The notes under the pieces are model-generated. The model was not told where the DNA came from. It ran no database searches and saw only the letters and a list, made by a program, of their open reading frames with translations. A stretch of DNA of 64,000 bases, taken from contig NC_065536.1 of NCBI RefSeq assembly GCF_932294415.1, forward strand, positions 5,590,974 through 5,654,973, in the 5' to 3' direction. This document shows positions 1-10,632 of the stretch, piece by piece (within the stretch, counting starts at the first letter, position 1; each line of letters opens with the position of its first letter). Both the position numbers and the translations under genes were made by a program. Source of the DNA: Quercus robur (taxonomy: Eukaryota; Streptophyta; Magnoliopsida; Fagales; Fagaceae).

Positions 1-70
1 TCCACAAACCATGTGCAGTTGCACCATTGTTGGGACTGTCATTACGTAAATGGTTTCCTTGGTTATGTAG

Positions 71-754
71 GTACTGGATATCAATCTATCATGGAGGATG
101 CACAAGGTATCTGACGGTCAGAGAAGACGAGTGCAAATCTGTATGGGTCTTCTCAAGCCATTCAAGGTATTTCCATCTTTAAGCACTCACCATCTCACCA
201 AGTGTAAATTCTTCAGTATCATGTATCTTAAGCTTTTTCCTTTTTCTTTCTTTCCTTCTTTCCTTTTCTTTCCTTTTTTTCCCCCATTCTCATATTCCAA
301 AATGTAATATAATTTGGCTCCATTGTTTCCTAGGTCCTTCTTCTTGATGAGATAACAGTTGACCTTGATGTTCTAGCAAGGGCCGACCTTCTGAAGTTTC
401 TAAGAAAGGAGTGTGAAGAGCGAGGTGCCACAATCATCTATGCAACACATATATTTGATGGCCTAGAGAACTGGCCATCTCATATAGTATGTCTTGGTTT
501 ATTTTTCCGAACTTCTTGTCTAAACTCTTACCCATGAAAAGAAATTTTTTTCTAAAATTTGGATGAGTTTCTACGTCTCCTCAAGGATAAAACTGTTGTA
601 TTTTTCAGGTTTATGTGGCTCATGGGAAGTTGCAATTAGCAATGCCTATGGATAAAGTCAAGGAAATCAGCAAACTGTCACTAATGGTAATTTTTTTATT
701 TTAACCTTCACATTACTTGTAGATATCCAATATGAATTTCTTTCAAATATTAAA

Positions 755-813
<59 letters not shown>

Positions 814-1105
814 TAGTGCTTTTCCTGAGCCCTTGTTTCTGTTTGTGCTTCTGGAATTGTATTTGCAGAGAACAGTTGAAAGTTGGCTGAGGAAAGAACG
901 AGATGAGGAGAGGGAGAGAAGGAAACAGAGAAAAGCATGTGGACTTCCAGAATTTGAGAAACAAATTGAAGGAAGTCGTGTGACTGGTGATCCAGCCCGT
1001 GTTGCCACTCGAGCGCTTAACAATGGTTGGGCAGCAGGCCGGTTGCATTCCACCATTGCCGGAGAAGAGAACTTTGTTTTAAGCTCAAATAGAGTTCTGA
1101 GATAG
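71..1105 (+). CDS. ABC transporter I family protein (ABCI19/20/21-like), 3' part of gene
   Basis: Soluble, single-NBD ABC protein of the plant ABCI19/20/21 group. The family has no membrane domain, and its Arabidopsis members are linked to cytokinin response and ER association. Four exons are visible: 71-166, 334-486, 609-686 and 869-1105, each bounded by GT-AG and keeping frame. The first carries the ABC signature ([16 protein letters not shown]), the second Walker B (VLLLDEIT) and the H-loop histidine ([10 protein letters not shown]). The last is a basic, charged tail ([16 protein letters not shown]) ending in SSNRVLR, which is typical of this group. The Walker A half lies before the window; bases 1-70 are intron. 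No frame damage is visible. I am sure of the family, not of which of the three paralogues. Confidence 0.93.
759..813. repeat. (GA)n microsatellite in an ABCI intron
   Basis: About 50 bases of almost uninterrupted GA dinucleotides within the intron 687-868, ending about 55 bases before the last exon. It is likely length-polymorphic. Confidence 0.95.
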
Positions 1106-1330
1106 ATGAATTCAAGTTATTCAACACAAAGGAAAGGCCCCAAGCTTTGTGCCTTGATCATACAACAATTAGTTGGGATAATCTGCGACAGGTCCTTGTG
1201 AACTGGGATGACCGCAGAATATGTTGCCACTAGTACATGACATTCAGATTATCATTTACAGTTGTGTAATAATTTCTTGTGTTACTTTTGTGGAAGCATG
1301 CTATGGAAATGGCTTGCTTCCTTTTAAAAA

Positions 1331-1336
1331 AATAAA
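1331..1336 (+). terminator. possible poly(A) signal of the ABCI gene
   Basis: An AATAAA hexamer about 225 bases after the ABCI stop codon, in a T-rich 3' region. It is the first canonical signal after the stop. Plant signals are loose, so this is only a candidate. Confidence 0.45.
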
Positions 1337-3010
1337 AATTGTGGGTATATTATTCGATTCTGTCAACAGTCAACACTAAATTATGCTCAAGATCCACCAT
1401 ATGGAAGTTCCTCCAAAAAAAAAAAAAAAAAGATCCACCATATGCAAGATAGATACTTATTAGGTGATCAATCCTCTAAATAATAAATATCATTCTGATC
1501 CAGTGGTGTCAATCCATTCAATTTAGATAAAAATGCTCATAAACTTAAAACAGTATATATGATAACTGTCTCAGATAAGTTAAACAGTGTGAGCCATCAA
1601 TGGTATCGATATCACATTTTCAACAATGCGAGTCATCAATTTCATATGGTCACATGTTCGTTCCTTAGATATTTGTCAAATTTATGTAGTAACTACAAGC
1701 TACAATGAAGAGGAATGAAACTCTAGTCATAAGAGACCAAAGTGATGCAATTTATCCTATCTGAGCTCTAAATGGATGATCACCCTCGGCACCATTTTCT
1801 TTAAGCTTGCATAGTGTTTCACAAGGACATAATGATCCACCTCTTCAACAAAAACTCTGCTCAACAGTGCATTATCAAGGAGAAGGCCAACCAACAGCTA
1901 ATGCATCTGGGGTAATGCATTAGATATGATACATCTGAGAACCATTGAGAGGCTAAGTCCTAAAAGCAAGTGCAAGTATTAACACGATGTTGGTGCCATA
2001 TAAAGCATACTCTCCCCACATTTGGCAAATACTTCTTGTTATCTGAAATTGCATGAAGGTCTCTAACCATTTGAGATATAACCAACTACAGATTATTCTA
2101 TTAAGGCTAGCTCGCCAATATCTTGAGCATTCATCAAAATCTTGATAGGTTTAGTACAAGAATGATTGAGTAGAAGAGAAAGAGTAGCTTGCACAAAGCT
2201 TAAAAATTATTGTCTTTATTGAACTAACATGGAAAGCTTTTTATTTATGCATAGAAAGATGATCCAAAATGGGAAAAAAAAAAAAAAAAAAAAAAAAAGA
2301 GAGAGAAATTAGATCAACTGCACCAAGCACTAAAAAAATGATCTATCACTATTACCATTCCAGCCAAAATTATTGGCTACTTTCCAGTACTCAATAGCAT
2401 TCAACACATAATCATGAAAGGAATCAAGGGAAGAGACAAGATATTTCAACCATATCCCTTGAAAGTGAGCCAAATAAGGGGATCTTATAAACTGTGAATC
2501 ATGAGTTATTTAGAATCTAAAAGGCCAAATGTCAATTTCTATCATATAGTGACAACGATCTAAACAAGCAGATACACTCTCAGTATAGTATCAATGGAAA
2601 AGGCATAATAACCAAATAACAGTAGCATCCCCTTTGACAGAGAGTGCATCCCAAAAAGTTACAGAAGATTTACTGATCTCCTAAGCCTGCAAGAACCAAG
2701 AAATAGAGACAATATTTAATAACAAGCCCATAATTGTATAGAAGCTTATCAGGTTAGACATCGAACAAAGCTTAACCTAGTTAGCAATCTTGTTGGAAAG
2801 CCAATCTAGCCCCCGTACAGCCTTTCCTTGGCATGTGTGCTCTTGATATAACTAAAATAAAACCTACAAAAATGGCCCCAGTTAGTGGATACTGAATTAA
2901 CCATTCATAGGGTAAAACATGTGATGCTTAGATACTTGTTTGAAATAATTGCCACAAACTGAAAATGTCTTTTCCTTAAATAGCCTAGTAAAAACTGAAT
3001 CAGTAAGTAG
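1337..3010. other. intergenic, no gene seen
   Basis: No convincing reading frame on either strand. The region is AT-rich with A-runs near 1416-1431 and 2273-2298. A duplicated phrase (aagatccaccatatg) flanks the first A-run. Confidence 0.7.
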
Positions 3011-3781
3011 CTAGTAGATGTAGCCTACAATTTTTCTTTTTATAGGAAAATTTGCTGATTTCATTAGACGGGCAGAACCCAAATTAAGTACATCAAACTC
3101 GACTTGAGAGGCAATAATAGGTGGAGTATCCTCCACCCAATTTGTACAGTCGGAAATTACATCAGCAAATCTAGCTAAGAGGTGAGCAGCAGAATTACAA
3201 TTCCTGCTAGTGATCATTGCTTTCCAGCTACGAAATTTTGATATCTTAGTCTTTGTGCCAGTGATAACCAGTCGAACTGAGGCAGGGTGAGTTCCAGCTA
3301 TAGCATGAATCACCACCTGAGTGTCGCTTTCCAGGATGATTTCATGCAATCCCAAGACCCAGGTGAAGATGGCCATGCAATCCAATGCTTTTGCTTCTAT
3401 CTCCATAGCACCAAGTGGGTAAGGAATTCTTTTAGAAAGGGCTCCCATGATCTGCCCTTTATCATTGTGAATCACCACACCAATGCCACAACGGCCCTTG
3501 TCCAGTCGTCCTAATACAGCTCCATCGGTGTTGACTTTGAAGATATTCGGTAGAGGAAGGCTCCAGGAGGTGGGATGACGTACTGGCCAAGGGGAGGAGG
3601 GGGCCCGAGCAAGGCAATATTCCTCCATGTGTCGAGAAGCTTCAGTGACAATAGTTGCTGCCTGTTTTCGAGGATCTCCACGGTTGACTGCATTTCTGTT
3701 AATTAAGAGGCTCCAAGCTGTGACAGCCAGTACTTCAATGTCCATTGCACTAAGTTTTTCCAATCCAGAAGCAACTTTCAA
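3011..3781 (-). pseudogene. RNase H (RVT_3) tail of a non-LTR retrotransposon
   Basis: Open frame of 256 codons, matching the C-terminal RNase H domain of plant LINE ORF2 proteins. The start of the domain reads FKVNTDGAV, followed by GIGVVIHNDKGQIMGALSK, MEIEAKAL and ILESDTQVV. These supply the first Asp, the Glu and the second Asp of the RNase H active site, and NSAAHLLARFA is the usual closing motif. The N-terminal 60 residues look like the linker after the zf-RVT region. No reverse transcriptase lies upstream on this strand, so it is a 5'-truncated remnant. The frame is uninterrupted, so a domesticated RNase H-like gene cannot be fully excluded, but nothing around it argues for that. Confidence 0.72.
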
Positions 3782-3889
3782 ATTTGCTAGTATACTACAA
3801 CAATCTCTCTTCTTCTTTTTTAATAATATTTACAGTCAAGAGTACAACAACAGTAAACGAAAAGCAAAAAATAACAGTGGTAGTACACA

Positions 3890-4950
3890 AAAATCCCAAC
3901 TAAGAAAAGTGAAAGTCCTTAGCAGTTGCAGCAAGATTATCAGCTTTCTGAAGACCTCTCTCGCCATTCTTTTTTTGAATAAACTATATTGTATTTTTTT
4001 TATTAAACTAGTGAATTAAAGAATTCCAGGTCCATCTTTATCCAGTAAACACATATCCTCCACCCAATACGTTAAATCATTACATCATTGAAGCTTTTGG
4101 CTTCAGTTGCTAGCCTCTATGCTGGTCGGTTTGTACAAGTAAAGCCATGAGTAAATGATATGTGGCCATAATCATCCACCAAGCCTTTAATCTCATGCCC
4201 CAGTACTAAATCCTGAAGCCCCAGCTCCACTGCAAATTGCACTGCACTGCATAATCTTAGAGCCTGTTCTTCAATCCAATCATTGTCTGCTTCTATTCTT
4301 GCACACGTAGTCCCAATACAATGACGCCCACTATCACAGATAACCACTCCCAAAACATGCCTGACTATCTTGTAGTTTTTGAACATTCTAATTTCTAAAC
4401 CATATTCCTTCCATTTGAAGGCCTATGTTTCATACATCCTTCATGACTGCTTGCATTTGCCATCTAGGAAGCCTTGAATTCTAACGTAAGGCTACTGCTT
4501 CAACATTATCTGGAAGAGTAATAACCTATGACAGCTAGACAGATGATTGCCACCTTGGTAGCTAAGCTAAGATCCTTTTGTCTTCTTGATCTCAGCAAAC
4601 CAAACCTAACCCTGCTTATCTTTTATTCTTTGATCTACAATCTGACTCTAACAGAATACCTTGTCAGCTCATACATTCCACAAATGACAAAGCCTTGATT
4701 TAGCTTCCCCTATATAGATTATTGTGAAGAAACTTGTTGCCCATCAAAGGTTCCCAGCGAGTGCAAAAAAAACTTATGCAGAAGATGGGACAGCCTCAAC
4801 ATTGATGAGCATTCACTAAAAAACAGATTTGTTCCTGAAATACCACAGGTTTTACAACTTCCCCTGCAAAAATTAATGAAAAATCAAGATATTTCTTAAG
4901 ATTATCATTACCCCCATTAATCGGTTTTATCCTCCACTGCTGCTGTAAGT
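3890..4950 (-). pseudogene. scrambled LINE / RNase H fragments
   Basis: Several pieces of the same RNase H family appear, broken by stops and out of the usual order. 4117-4386 encodes GVVICDSGRHCIGTTCARI and ALRLCSAVQFAVELGLQDLVL, the first half of the fold. 3900-3970 encodes a piece like the domain end (KADNLAATAK). 4436-4500 encodes a helix that should follow, not precede, the first half (PRWQMQAVMKDV). The stretch 4430-4930 is recognisably related to 17890-18230, and in part to 36060-36300. This is decayed transposon DNA. Confidence 0.6.
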
Positions 4951-5517
4951 ATCGCCAATTACATACAAACTAATCTTTCATTTCATAACTACATCAAACT
5001 ATTTCCATTTTAAGCTACATTCACATAGTAGCTGTTCAGGGATTTTTTTATTTTTGTGCCACATGGCAATTGCCCATTTGACAAACAAATATAGGGTCTT
5101 TAGCATATAAGGACCAAGCTAAATATTCACATGTGGATTGGGCCCTATGCCTCATTATTAACAAACAATTGTGGCCTATGAATGGTCACAACTGAATTGG
5201 CAAACTAGCTTTCTGTGACAGCTAAGCTTTGAATAAGGATTAGAACATAATAAAGGTAACAAGAGTGAGAAATAAGAAGATATACGAACCTGGTACAAAC
5301 TAGGATTATTAAGTATCAAACCCACAAGGACTGTATAAACTATAAACACACCTTAAGGCTAGTCTGCCTGTAATTCTACTAAAAAATTCCATAACCATAA
5401 ATATTAAGCTATAGACAATCATAGGAGGTTACATAAAAGGCTAAGTAACCTGCTACAGTAATAAGCTACTGGCTAAGCGACTACTCTTCCTTGAATTTTA
5501 ACATCACTTAATGCCTC

Positions 5518-5766
5518 AGATACAATATCCGAAGTAATCAGAAATCTTGCTTCATTTCCGTATACTTCGTATACCTCAAATTACTCCGGATATTGTATCC
5601 AAGGCATTTAGTTATGTTAAAATCAGACACCTTGGACACAATATCCGGAGTAACTACAATGTGCGTACCTCGAATGTGAGAGAAAAAATGAGGTACAGAA
5701 ACCCTCATTTTAACATCCGGATATTGCAAATTTTAAAAATGCCTCGGATACAATATCCGGAGTAAT
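5518..5766. repeat. array of near-palindromic GGATACAATATCC units
   Basis: The core ATACAATATCCGGAGTAA occurs at about 5521 and 5747, with a variant at 5633 and inverted forms at 5582 and 5714. The core is itself a short inverted repeat (GGATA-CAA-TATCC). The block is bounded by two similar 25-base stretches (around 5539 and 5781, starting ATCAGAAA). The second duplication copy (near 36745) lacks the block, so it looks like an insertion in copy 1. Confidence 0.6.
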
Positions 5767-5769
5767 CTG

Positions 5770-8700
5770 ATTTAACATAATCAGAAACCCTGCTTCATTT
5801 CCATAGAGTAAGTTTCATATTATGTAATCACTTATAAATGGATAAGGAGGTGAATGAAAGTTTCCAAGGATATCAAATCTTGATGTTTCATGCTATTGAT
5901 CAAGTAGGAAAAAGAATAAGAAAATATTGAATGATTACTATTTTAAAAGTCCAAGCATAACAACTAAAAACAAAAGGCAATATGTGAAGTGCCTTATTGA
6001 AAGAATGTTAAAGGAATTTCCAAGTTTCAGGTTATATTCTCTGTCTGCATCATCACAAAAAAAATTTGAGGACTTATTGTCTTATTCCCTGAAGCCTTCC
6101 GATAGTATTTAGATAAAGAATAGCAAACTCTGAAATCTAAAACACAACTAACAGCAGAATTACTTGACAATGAAAGAATCCAAAATCCATAAATAGCAAT
6201 TGTTCAAAGCTGCAAAATCAACCGATCACTCTTTCTAGAAAACAAATATAACAGCAACAGAGATTGATGGACGAGAATTTAGATTTACATAAAAAACGGG
6301 ATCCTTTAAATGTAGACAACAAGCACTACACTGTTACAACATGTAAGTTTGAAGGGTCAATGAGGAATTGGGGGCAAGGGTAGAAACCATCTATGTTTAA
6401 CAAAGAACGATATAGGTTGAATGTATAACCTAACTAAGTAAGGACAATCTACTAGTATCAATGGTCTTTGGTAGATATTCAGTTGACCTATCACAAGCAC
6501 CCAAATTGCCACATGAGCATCACCAACTGCAAACAAACTATTCTGTCATTTCATAAATAAATAAAACTAATTCCATGTTTGCTGTGTTGCATCAACTGAA
6601 GTTCAAGATAATTATCCCAAAATTAACAACGCTAGTGCTCAACATATTTTCAAGGCAAGATAAAAAGTAAAAAATACTGGTTTAGAAAACAACAACCTAG
6701 CGGCAATACAAGAAAAGAAATATCACCATATAAAAGAAAAACTTGAAACAAATATACCCACTTGGTCCTTAAGCATTATCAATATGTCAATATAATTACA
6801 ACACAAAGTAAAACAATAAACTAACTCCATTATAGAGATGGCTTTATCTATTGGGAGGGAGGGAGGCACGAAGAAACTCTAGAATGTTCTTATCCACTTG
6901 ATTAGATGACACCATGTCAACTAACATGCTTGCAGTGGTCGCATTTGCTGAAAATCCCTTGTCAACCATTATATGGAGATATTTTGTCGCCTTTGATGTC
7001 TCACTATGTTGCAGTAACCCTTGGATAATTCTGTTACATGTGCGATCGTTAGGTGAGCAACCATTCCCTTCCATTTTCTCAAGCAACTCACATGCTTCAT
7101 CTATTAGTCCTTCTTGGCACAGCCCCTTGATCATAATATTGTAAGTTGGAACATCAGGCTGCAATCCTTTGTTAGGGAGACTATAAAAGATTTTTCTTGC
7201 AGTTGTAAGCTTCCTGACAATACAAAAACCATCAATCAAGATGTTGTAATAAATCAAAGTATTATGCTTCAGCCCTTTGTCTTCCATCTCTTGAAACAAT
7301 GCCAATGCCTCAACGATTTGTTTATTCTTAAGAAGGCCATCTAACAAGATGGCATAGGTCTGGGGATTTGGATGTTGGCCAAAAGCTTGCATGTTATGGA
7401 ATAGCTCAAGCGCAGCTTGGGGTCTCTTTACTTGGCAAAAGCCACCCATAAGAGTGTTGTAAGTCACAACATTAGGAATAATTCCTTTGTTGGACATTTC
7501 ATGAAAGAGACGCATTGCCTCATCAATTTTTTTACTTTTGCAATATCCATTTATCAATATGCTATAGCTAAACACATCAGGCAAACAACCCCTCTCAACC
7601 ATCGTATTAAATGCTTTGATAGCATCATCCATTTTGTTTTGCAAACAGTAACCGTCAATCAGAGAGTTATAAGTGACGGAATTAGGCTCAATGCCTCTTT
7701 GAACCATTTCAGTAAAAACTTCTTTTGCCTTTGTCAACATCCCTTCCTTGCAAAGTGTGTCCACCAAAATGTTAAAGGTGTACACATCTGGAATGGTCTT
7801 CCTTTGCGTCATCTCATTCAACAAAGTGGCAGCCTCCCTCCACCGGCCAAAATTGCATAGTCCTTGAATTAAGCAATTGTAAGTGACAATGTTTGGCTGA
7901 ATGCCTTTACTCATCATTTCAGACAAAAGGTTTGAAGCCTCAGTTACCAATTTGTCCTTACATAAACTGTCAATGATCGTGCTATACAGCACCACATTAG
8001 ATTCAAAATTCCCTTTTTCTACTGTCCTTAGCAACCTAATAGCTGCACCAGTCTCCCCAATCTTACACAGACCGTTTACTATTGTCCCAACAGTAATCAC
8101 ATCAGGTTGATACCCTTTGTTCTCCATTTCTTCTACCAACCTCACAGCTCCAGAAACATTACCTTGAAGACAGAGACCTTTAAGAAGAGTGTTTAGGGTT
8201 ACATGGTCTGGTTGATAACCAAGTTTCAAAATTGTTGCTAAGACAGAGAACCCAAAATCGACCCGGTTCAAATGGCAGTAACAATTAATCAAAACATTGA
8301 GAGTACAAACATTGAGAGTAATTCCAAAGGATCCCATATCTCTAATTAGAGTAATGACTACGGGGTAAAGCTTCATTCTTGCAATGGAACCAAACATGCG
8401 ACTAAAATCCACAATGGAAGGCAAAGGGTGCATGTGAAGCATTTTATCAAACAGGTCTAAGGCATGATCAAGATTCTTAAAGGTTCTACATTTGCAGTGA
8501 TCTCTCACAGATTTCAAAAACTGATTCCGATTCTGATTAGGGATTTTTGCATTTTCTCTTCTACTGCTAATATTATTAGTAGAATAAGTAAAAGCATGAA
8601 ATGGAAGGCTTCCTCTAATAATCAAACGACTGTATACAGAAACAAGAGAGGATGTTGATTTACCCATTTCCTCGAGAAGAAGAAGAAGCAAAGCTAGTTT

Positions 8701-9838
8701 GGTGTTCACAATGACTGACTCAGGCAGCTACCAATTCGGGTCGGGTCTGGTTTGGTTTCGGCTGAGCCCCGGAGCTTGAAAAAGGAGAAATCGTGGTAAT
8801 GGAGTTGGCAAATCAGAGAGCGAAACTGGAAGCTGTGAGCTGTGAGTGGGGACTGTAAGAGGGAGTGAGAGTGTATTTGCTAATGGAAAACTCATTCAAG
8901 TAAAATATTGTTTAGTTAAAAGAGCCCTAACAAAACAAAATAAATTATTGATGATATTTTATTTATTTATTTATTATGATATATTGTATAGTATTATTTC
9001 CTAATTTTTTAAAATTACTAAAATACATTTTTGGTCCAAATTTTAATTTATGAGATTTTTTTTTTTTGAAAAATAATTTCTATTTATCAAATTTAAGTGA
9101 TCACATTTATTTGTTAACTAGTTTTATGCCCGTTCGATGCACAGCTTAGTAAAAGAATTATATATAAATTTTTTGATAATATAATTAAATTTAATAGCAA
9201 ATAAAATAGTAAAAATATTTTATAGATAATGGCAAGTTTTAAATTTCTAAAAGCTATTGGTAGTAATTTTATTTGAGGAACACTAATTAATGATTGGAGA
9301 GAAATGCTACATCCGGTTGGACTAAGACATAACTTTTAGTTGTTCAAATAACAATTAGGCGAAGTAAGGTGAGAAACAACAAATAATAATTATAACATAC
9401 CGACATAATAACATTTATATTTAATTATAATGACTCGCTTGCATCTCAAAGTGTCAAATTAATATTAACACTAAACATGCCCAGATATTTATGTTAATTA
9501 ATGTAAATAAGCAAAAAAAAAAATTATCAACATCTAACACCCTACTATTGCATGAATTATGATTAAAATTGACCTAATATTTTTACTTTAACCCCAAGAA
9601 ATCATCCCAAATTTACAAATTAAAAACTAACCAAATTTATAAATAAATAAAAATTGGAAGCAAAATTCACTACAACACACACGTAAATATATACACACAA
9701 AGACACTCACATGAAAGTTGAAGTAAAGACACTTACATAAAAAATTTGAAATTAGAGTTAAAGTAAAGACACTCACATGAAAGTTGAATTAACTTTGACA
9801 GAAGGGGGAGGCAAGCGAAGTCATGTAAATTTCACATC
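5770..9838. repeat. segmental duplication, copy 1 (PPR locus)
   Basis: About 4.1 kb that matches 36745-40989 in order and orientation, roughly 31 kb away. It covers the 3' flank, the PPR gene and about 1.1 kb of 5' flank. Non-coding flanks carry small indels, such as an extra stretch in copy 2 near 37440-37560. The 5' flank, from 9117, holds a degenerate Helitron-like end (CTAG followed by an imperfect hairpin). Homology ends just left of the MULE insertion. Confidence 0.9.
6844..8709 (-). CDS. P-class PPR protein, restorer-of-fertility-like, copy 1
   Basis: Intronless frame of 621 codons. After an N-terminal stretch rich in Ser/Arg (a likely mitochondrial presequence; Met15 could also be the start), 14 PPR motifs run from residue 99 to 589. 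All are 35 residues except motif 12 (484-519, 36 residues). A half motif follows to the end. Spacing and phrases such as VTLNTLLKGLC and VTYNSLIDGYC are typical of RFL proteins, which bind organellar transcripts and direct their cleavage or stabilisation. Residues 5 and 35 of the motifs are mostly N/D, N/N and S/N, as the PPR code requires. There is no E or DYW extension, so it is not an editing factor. Its near twin is at 37980-39845. The target RNA is unknown. Confidence 0.93.
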   Translation of the reverse strand: MNTKLALLLLLLEEMGKSTSSLVSVYSRLIIRGSLPFHAFTYSTNNISSRRENAKIPNQNRNQFLKSVRDHCKCRTFKNLDHALDLFDKMLHMHPLPSIVDFSRMFGSIARMKLYPVVITLIRDMGSFGITLNVCTLNVLINCYCHLNRVDFGFSVLATILKLGYQPDHVTLNTLLKGLCLQGNVSGAVRLVEEMENKGYQPDVITVGTIVNGLCKIGETGAAIRLLRTVEKGNFESNVVLYSTIIDSLCKDKLVTEASNLLSEMMSKGIQPNIVTYNCLIQGLCNFGRWREAATLLNEMTQRKTIPDVYTFNILVDTLCKEGMLTKAKEVFTEMVQRGIEPNSVTYNSLIDGYCLQNKMDDAIKAFNTMVERGCLPDVFSYSILINGYCKSKKIDEAMRLFHEMSNKGIIPNVVTYNTLMGGFCQVKRPQAALELFHNMQAFGQHPNPQTYAILLDGLLKNKQIVEALALFQEMEDKGLKHNTLIYYNILIDGFCIVRKLTTARKIFYSLPNKGLQPDVPTYNIMIKGLCQEGLIDEACELLEKMEGNGCSPNDRTCNRIIQGLLQHSETSKATKYLHIMVDKGFSANATTASMLVDMVSSNQVDKNILEFLRASLPPNR

Positions 9839-9863
9839 ACCTTAAATATCCATTGTTTTTATA

Positions 9864-9872
9864 TTTAATCAA
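9864..9872. repeat. 9-bp target-site duplication, left (TTTAATCAA)
   Basis: It is identical to 15661-15669 on the other side of the element. Nine bases is the hallmark of Mutator-superfamily insertion. Confidence 0.93.
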
Positions 9873-10120
9873 GGGATAATTATAGTAAACCCACCTGAGG
9901 TTTGGCCCGATTACACTTTACCTACCCGTGGTTTAAAACTTATCACTTTGCCCACCTGTACATCAATCCGTTACCCCCCCGTTACCCACCTCACCCTCAG
10001 ACGTTAGAAAAACACCCTTTTATGCCAAATTAGAACATTACACGGATCAAACAACGCGAACTCACTCTCTTTTCCCCACGAGCCCTACAAACGCGAAAAA
10101 TCCATTCTTCATCTGAGGTT
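9873..10120 (+). repeat. MULE terminal inverted repeat, left
   Basis: It pairs with 15413-15660 over 248 bases; I count four mismatches. It ends before the transposase gene and probably carries its promoter, as Mutator TIRs usually do. Confidence 0.95.
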
Positions 10121-10632
10121 GACATACTGCTGCAAGTGTAAAACCTAGACGAGCAACGGGTTGTTCGAGTGACTAAAATCCTGGTAAGAAATCAGTCACT
10201 CTTTGGGTTTTTACTTTGGGCTTGCGGTTGTTTTATTTTTTTGTGAGTAATCAATGAATGGTCAATTTTACATGTAATGGAATGAGAATATTGGTTGTGT
10301 TTGTTGATATTTATGAAAATTGTGACCACCTGTTCTTTGGATTTGTGTTTGTTTATGGGCATTTTTGTCTGTGGGCACTTTGTCTGTCGTGGTCATTGTG
10401 TCTCACAGTGGACCCAAGTTTCTATTGGGTTGAAATTTTTAGTGTTTGCATGTGCTATTTAGTAAAACAGAATCAAAATCAAAAGAAAAGCAGAAAATGT
10501 GGTCCATCTGTGTGCGTTGCATCCCAAAAGCAAAACTGAAACATGCAACTGTTTACTCTTTTGCCTCTTTTGTTGTTTACAATTCTTTAATTGTTGATTG
10601 TATACGTGTCAACTTGTAATTTGTTATTACAG

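Noticed and set aside
98-307. 69-codon frame starting in the ABCI exon
   Set aside because: It runs into a T-rich intron. The real frame splices at 166.
3011-3781. Independent host RNase H gene
   Set aside because: The linker and motif order are those of a LINE ORF2 tail, and related LINE scraps lie next to it.
6914-8658. Plus-strand frames opposite both PPR genes
   Set aside because: Antisense by-products; the minus frames are full-length PPR proteins.
10258-10539. 93-codon frame between the MULE TIR and the transposase
   Set aside because: It lies in the probable 5'UTR intron of MURA and resembles no family.
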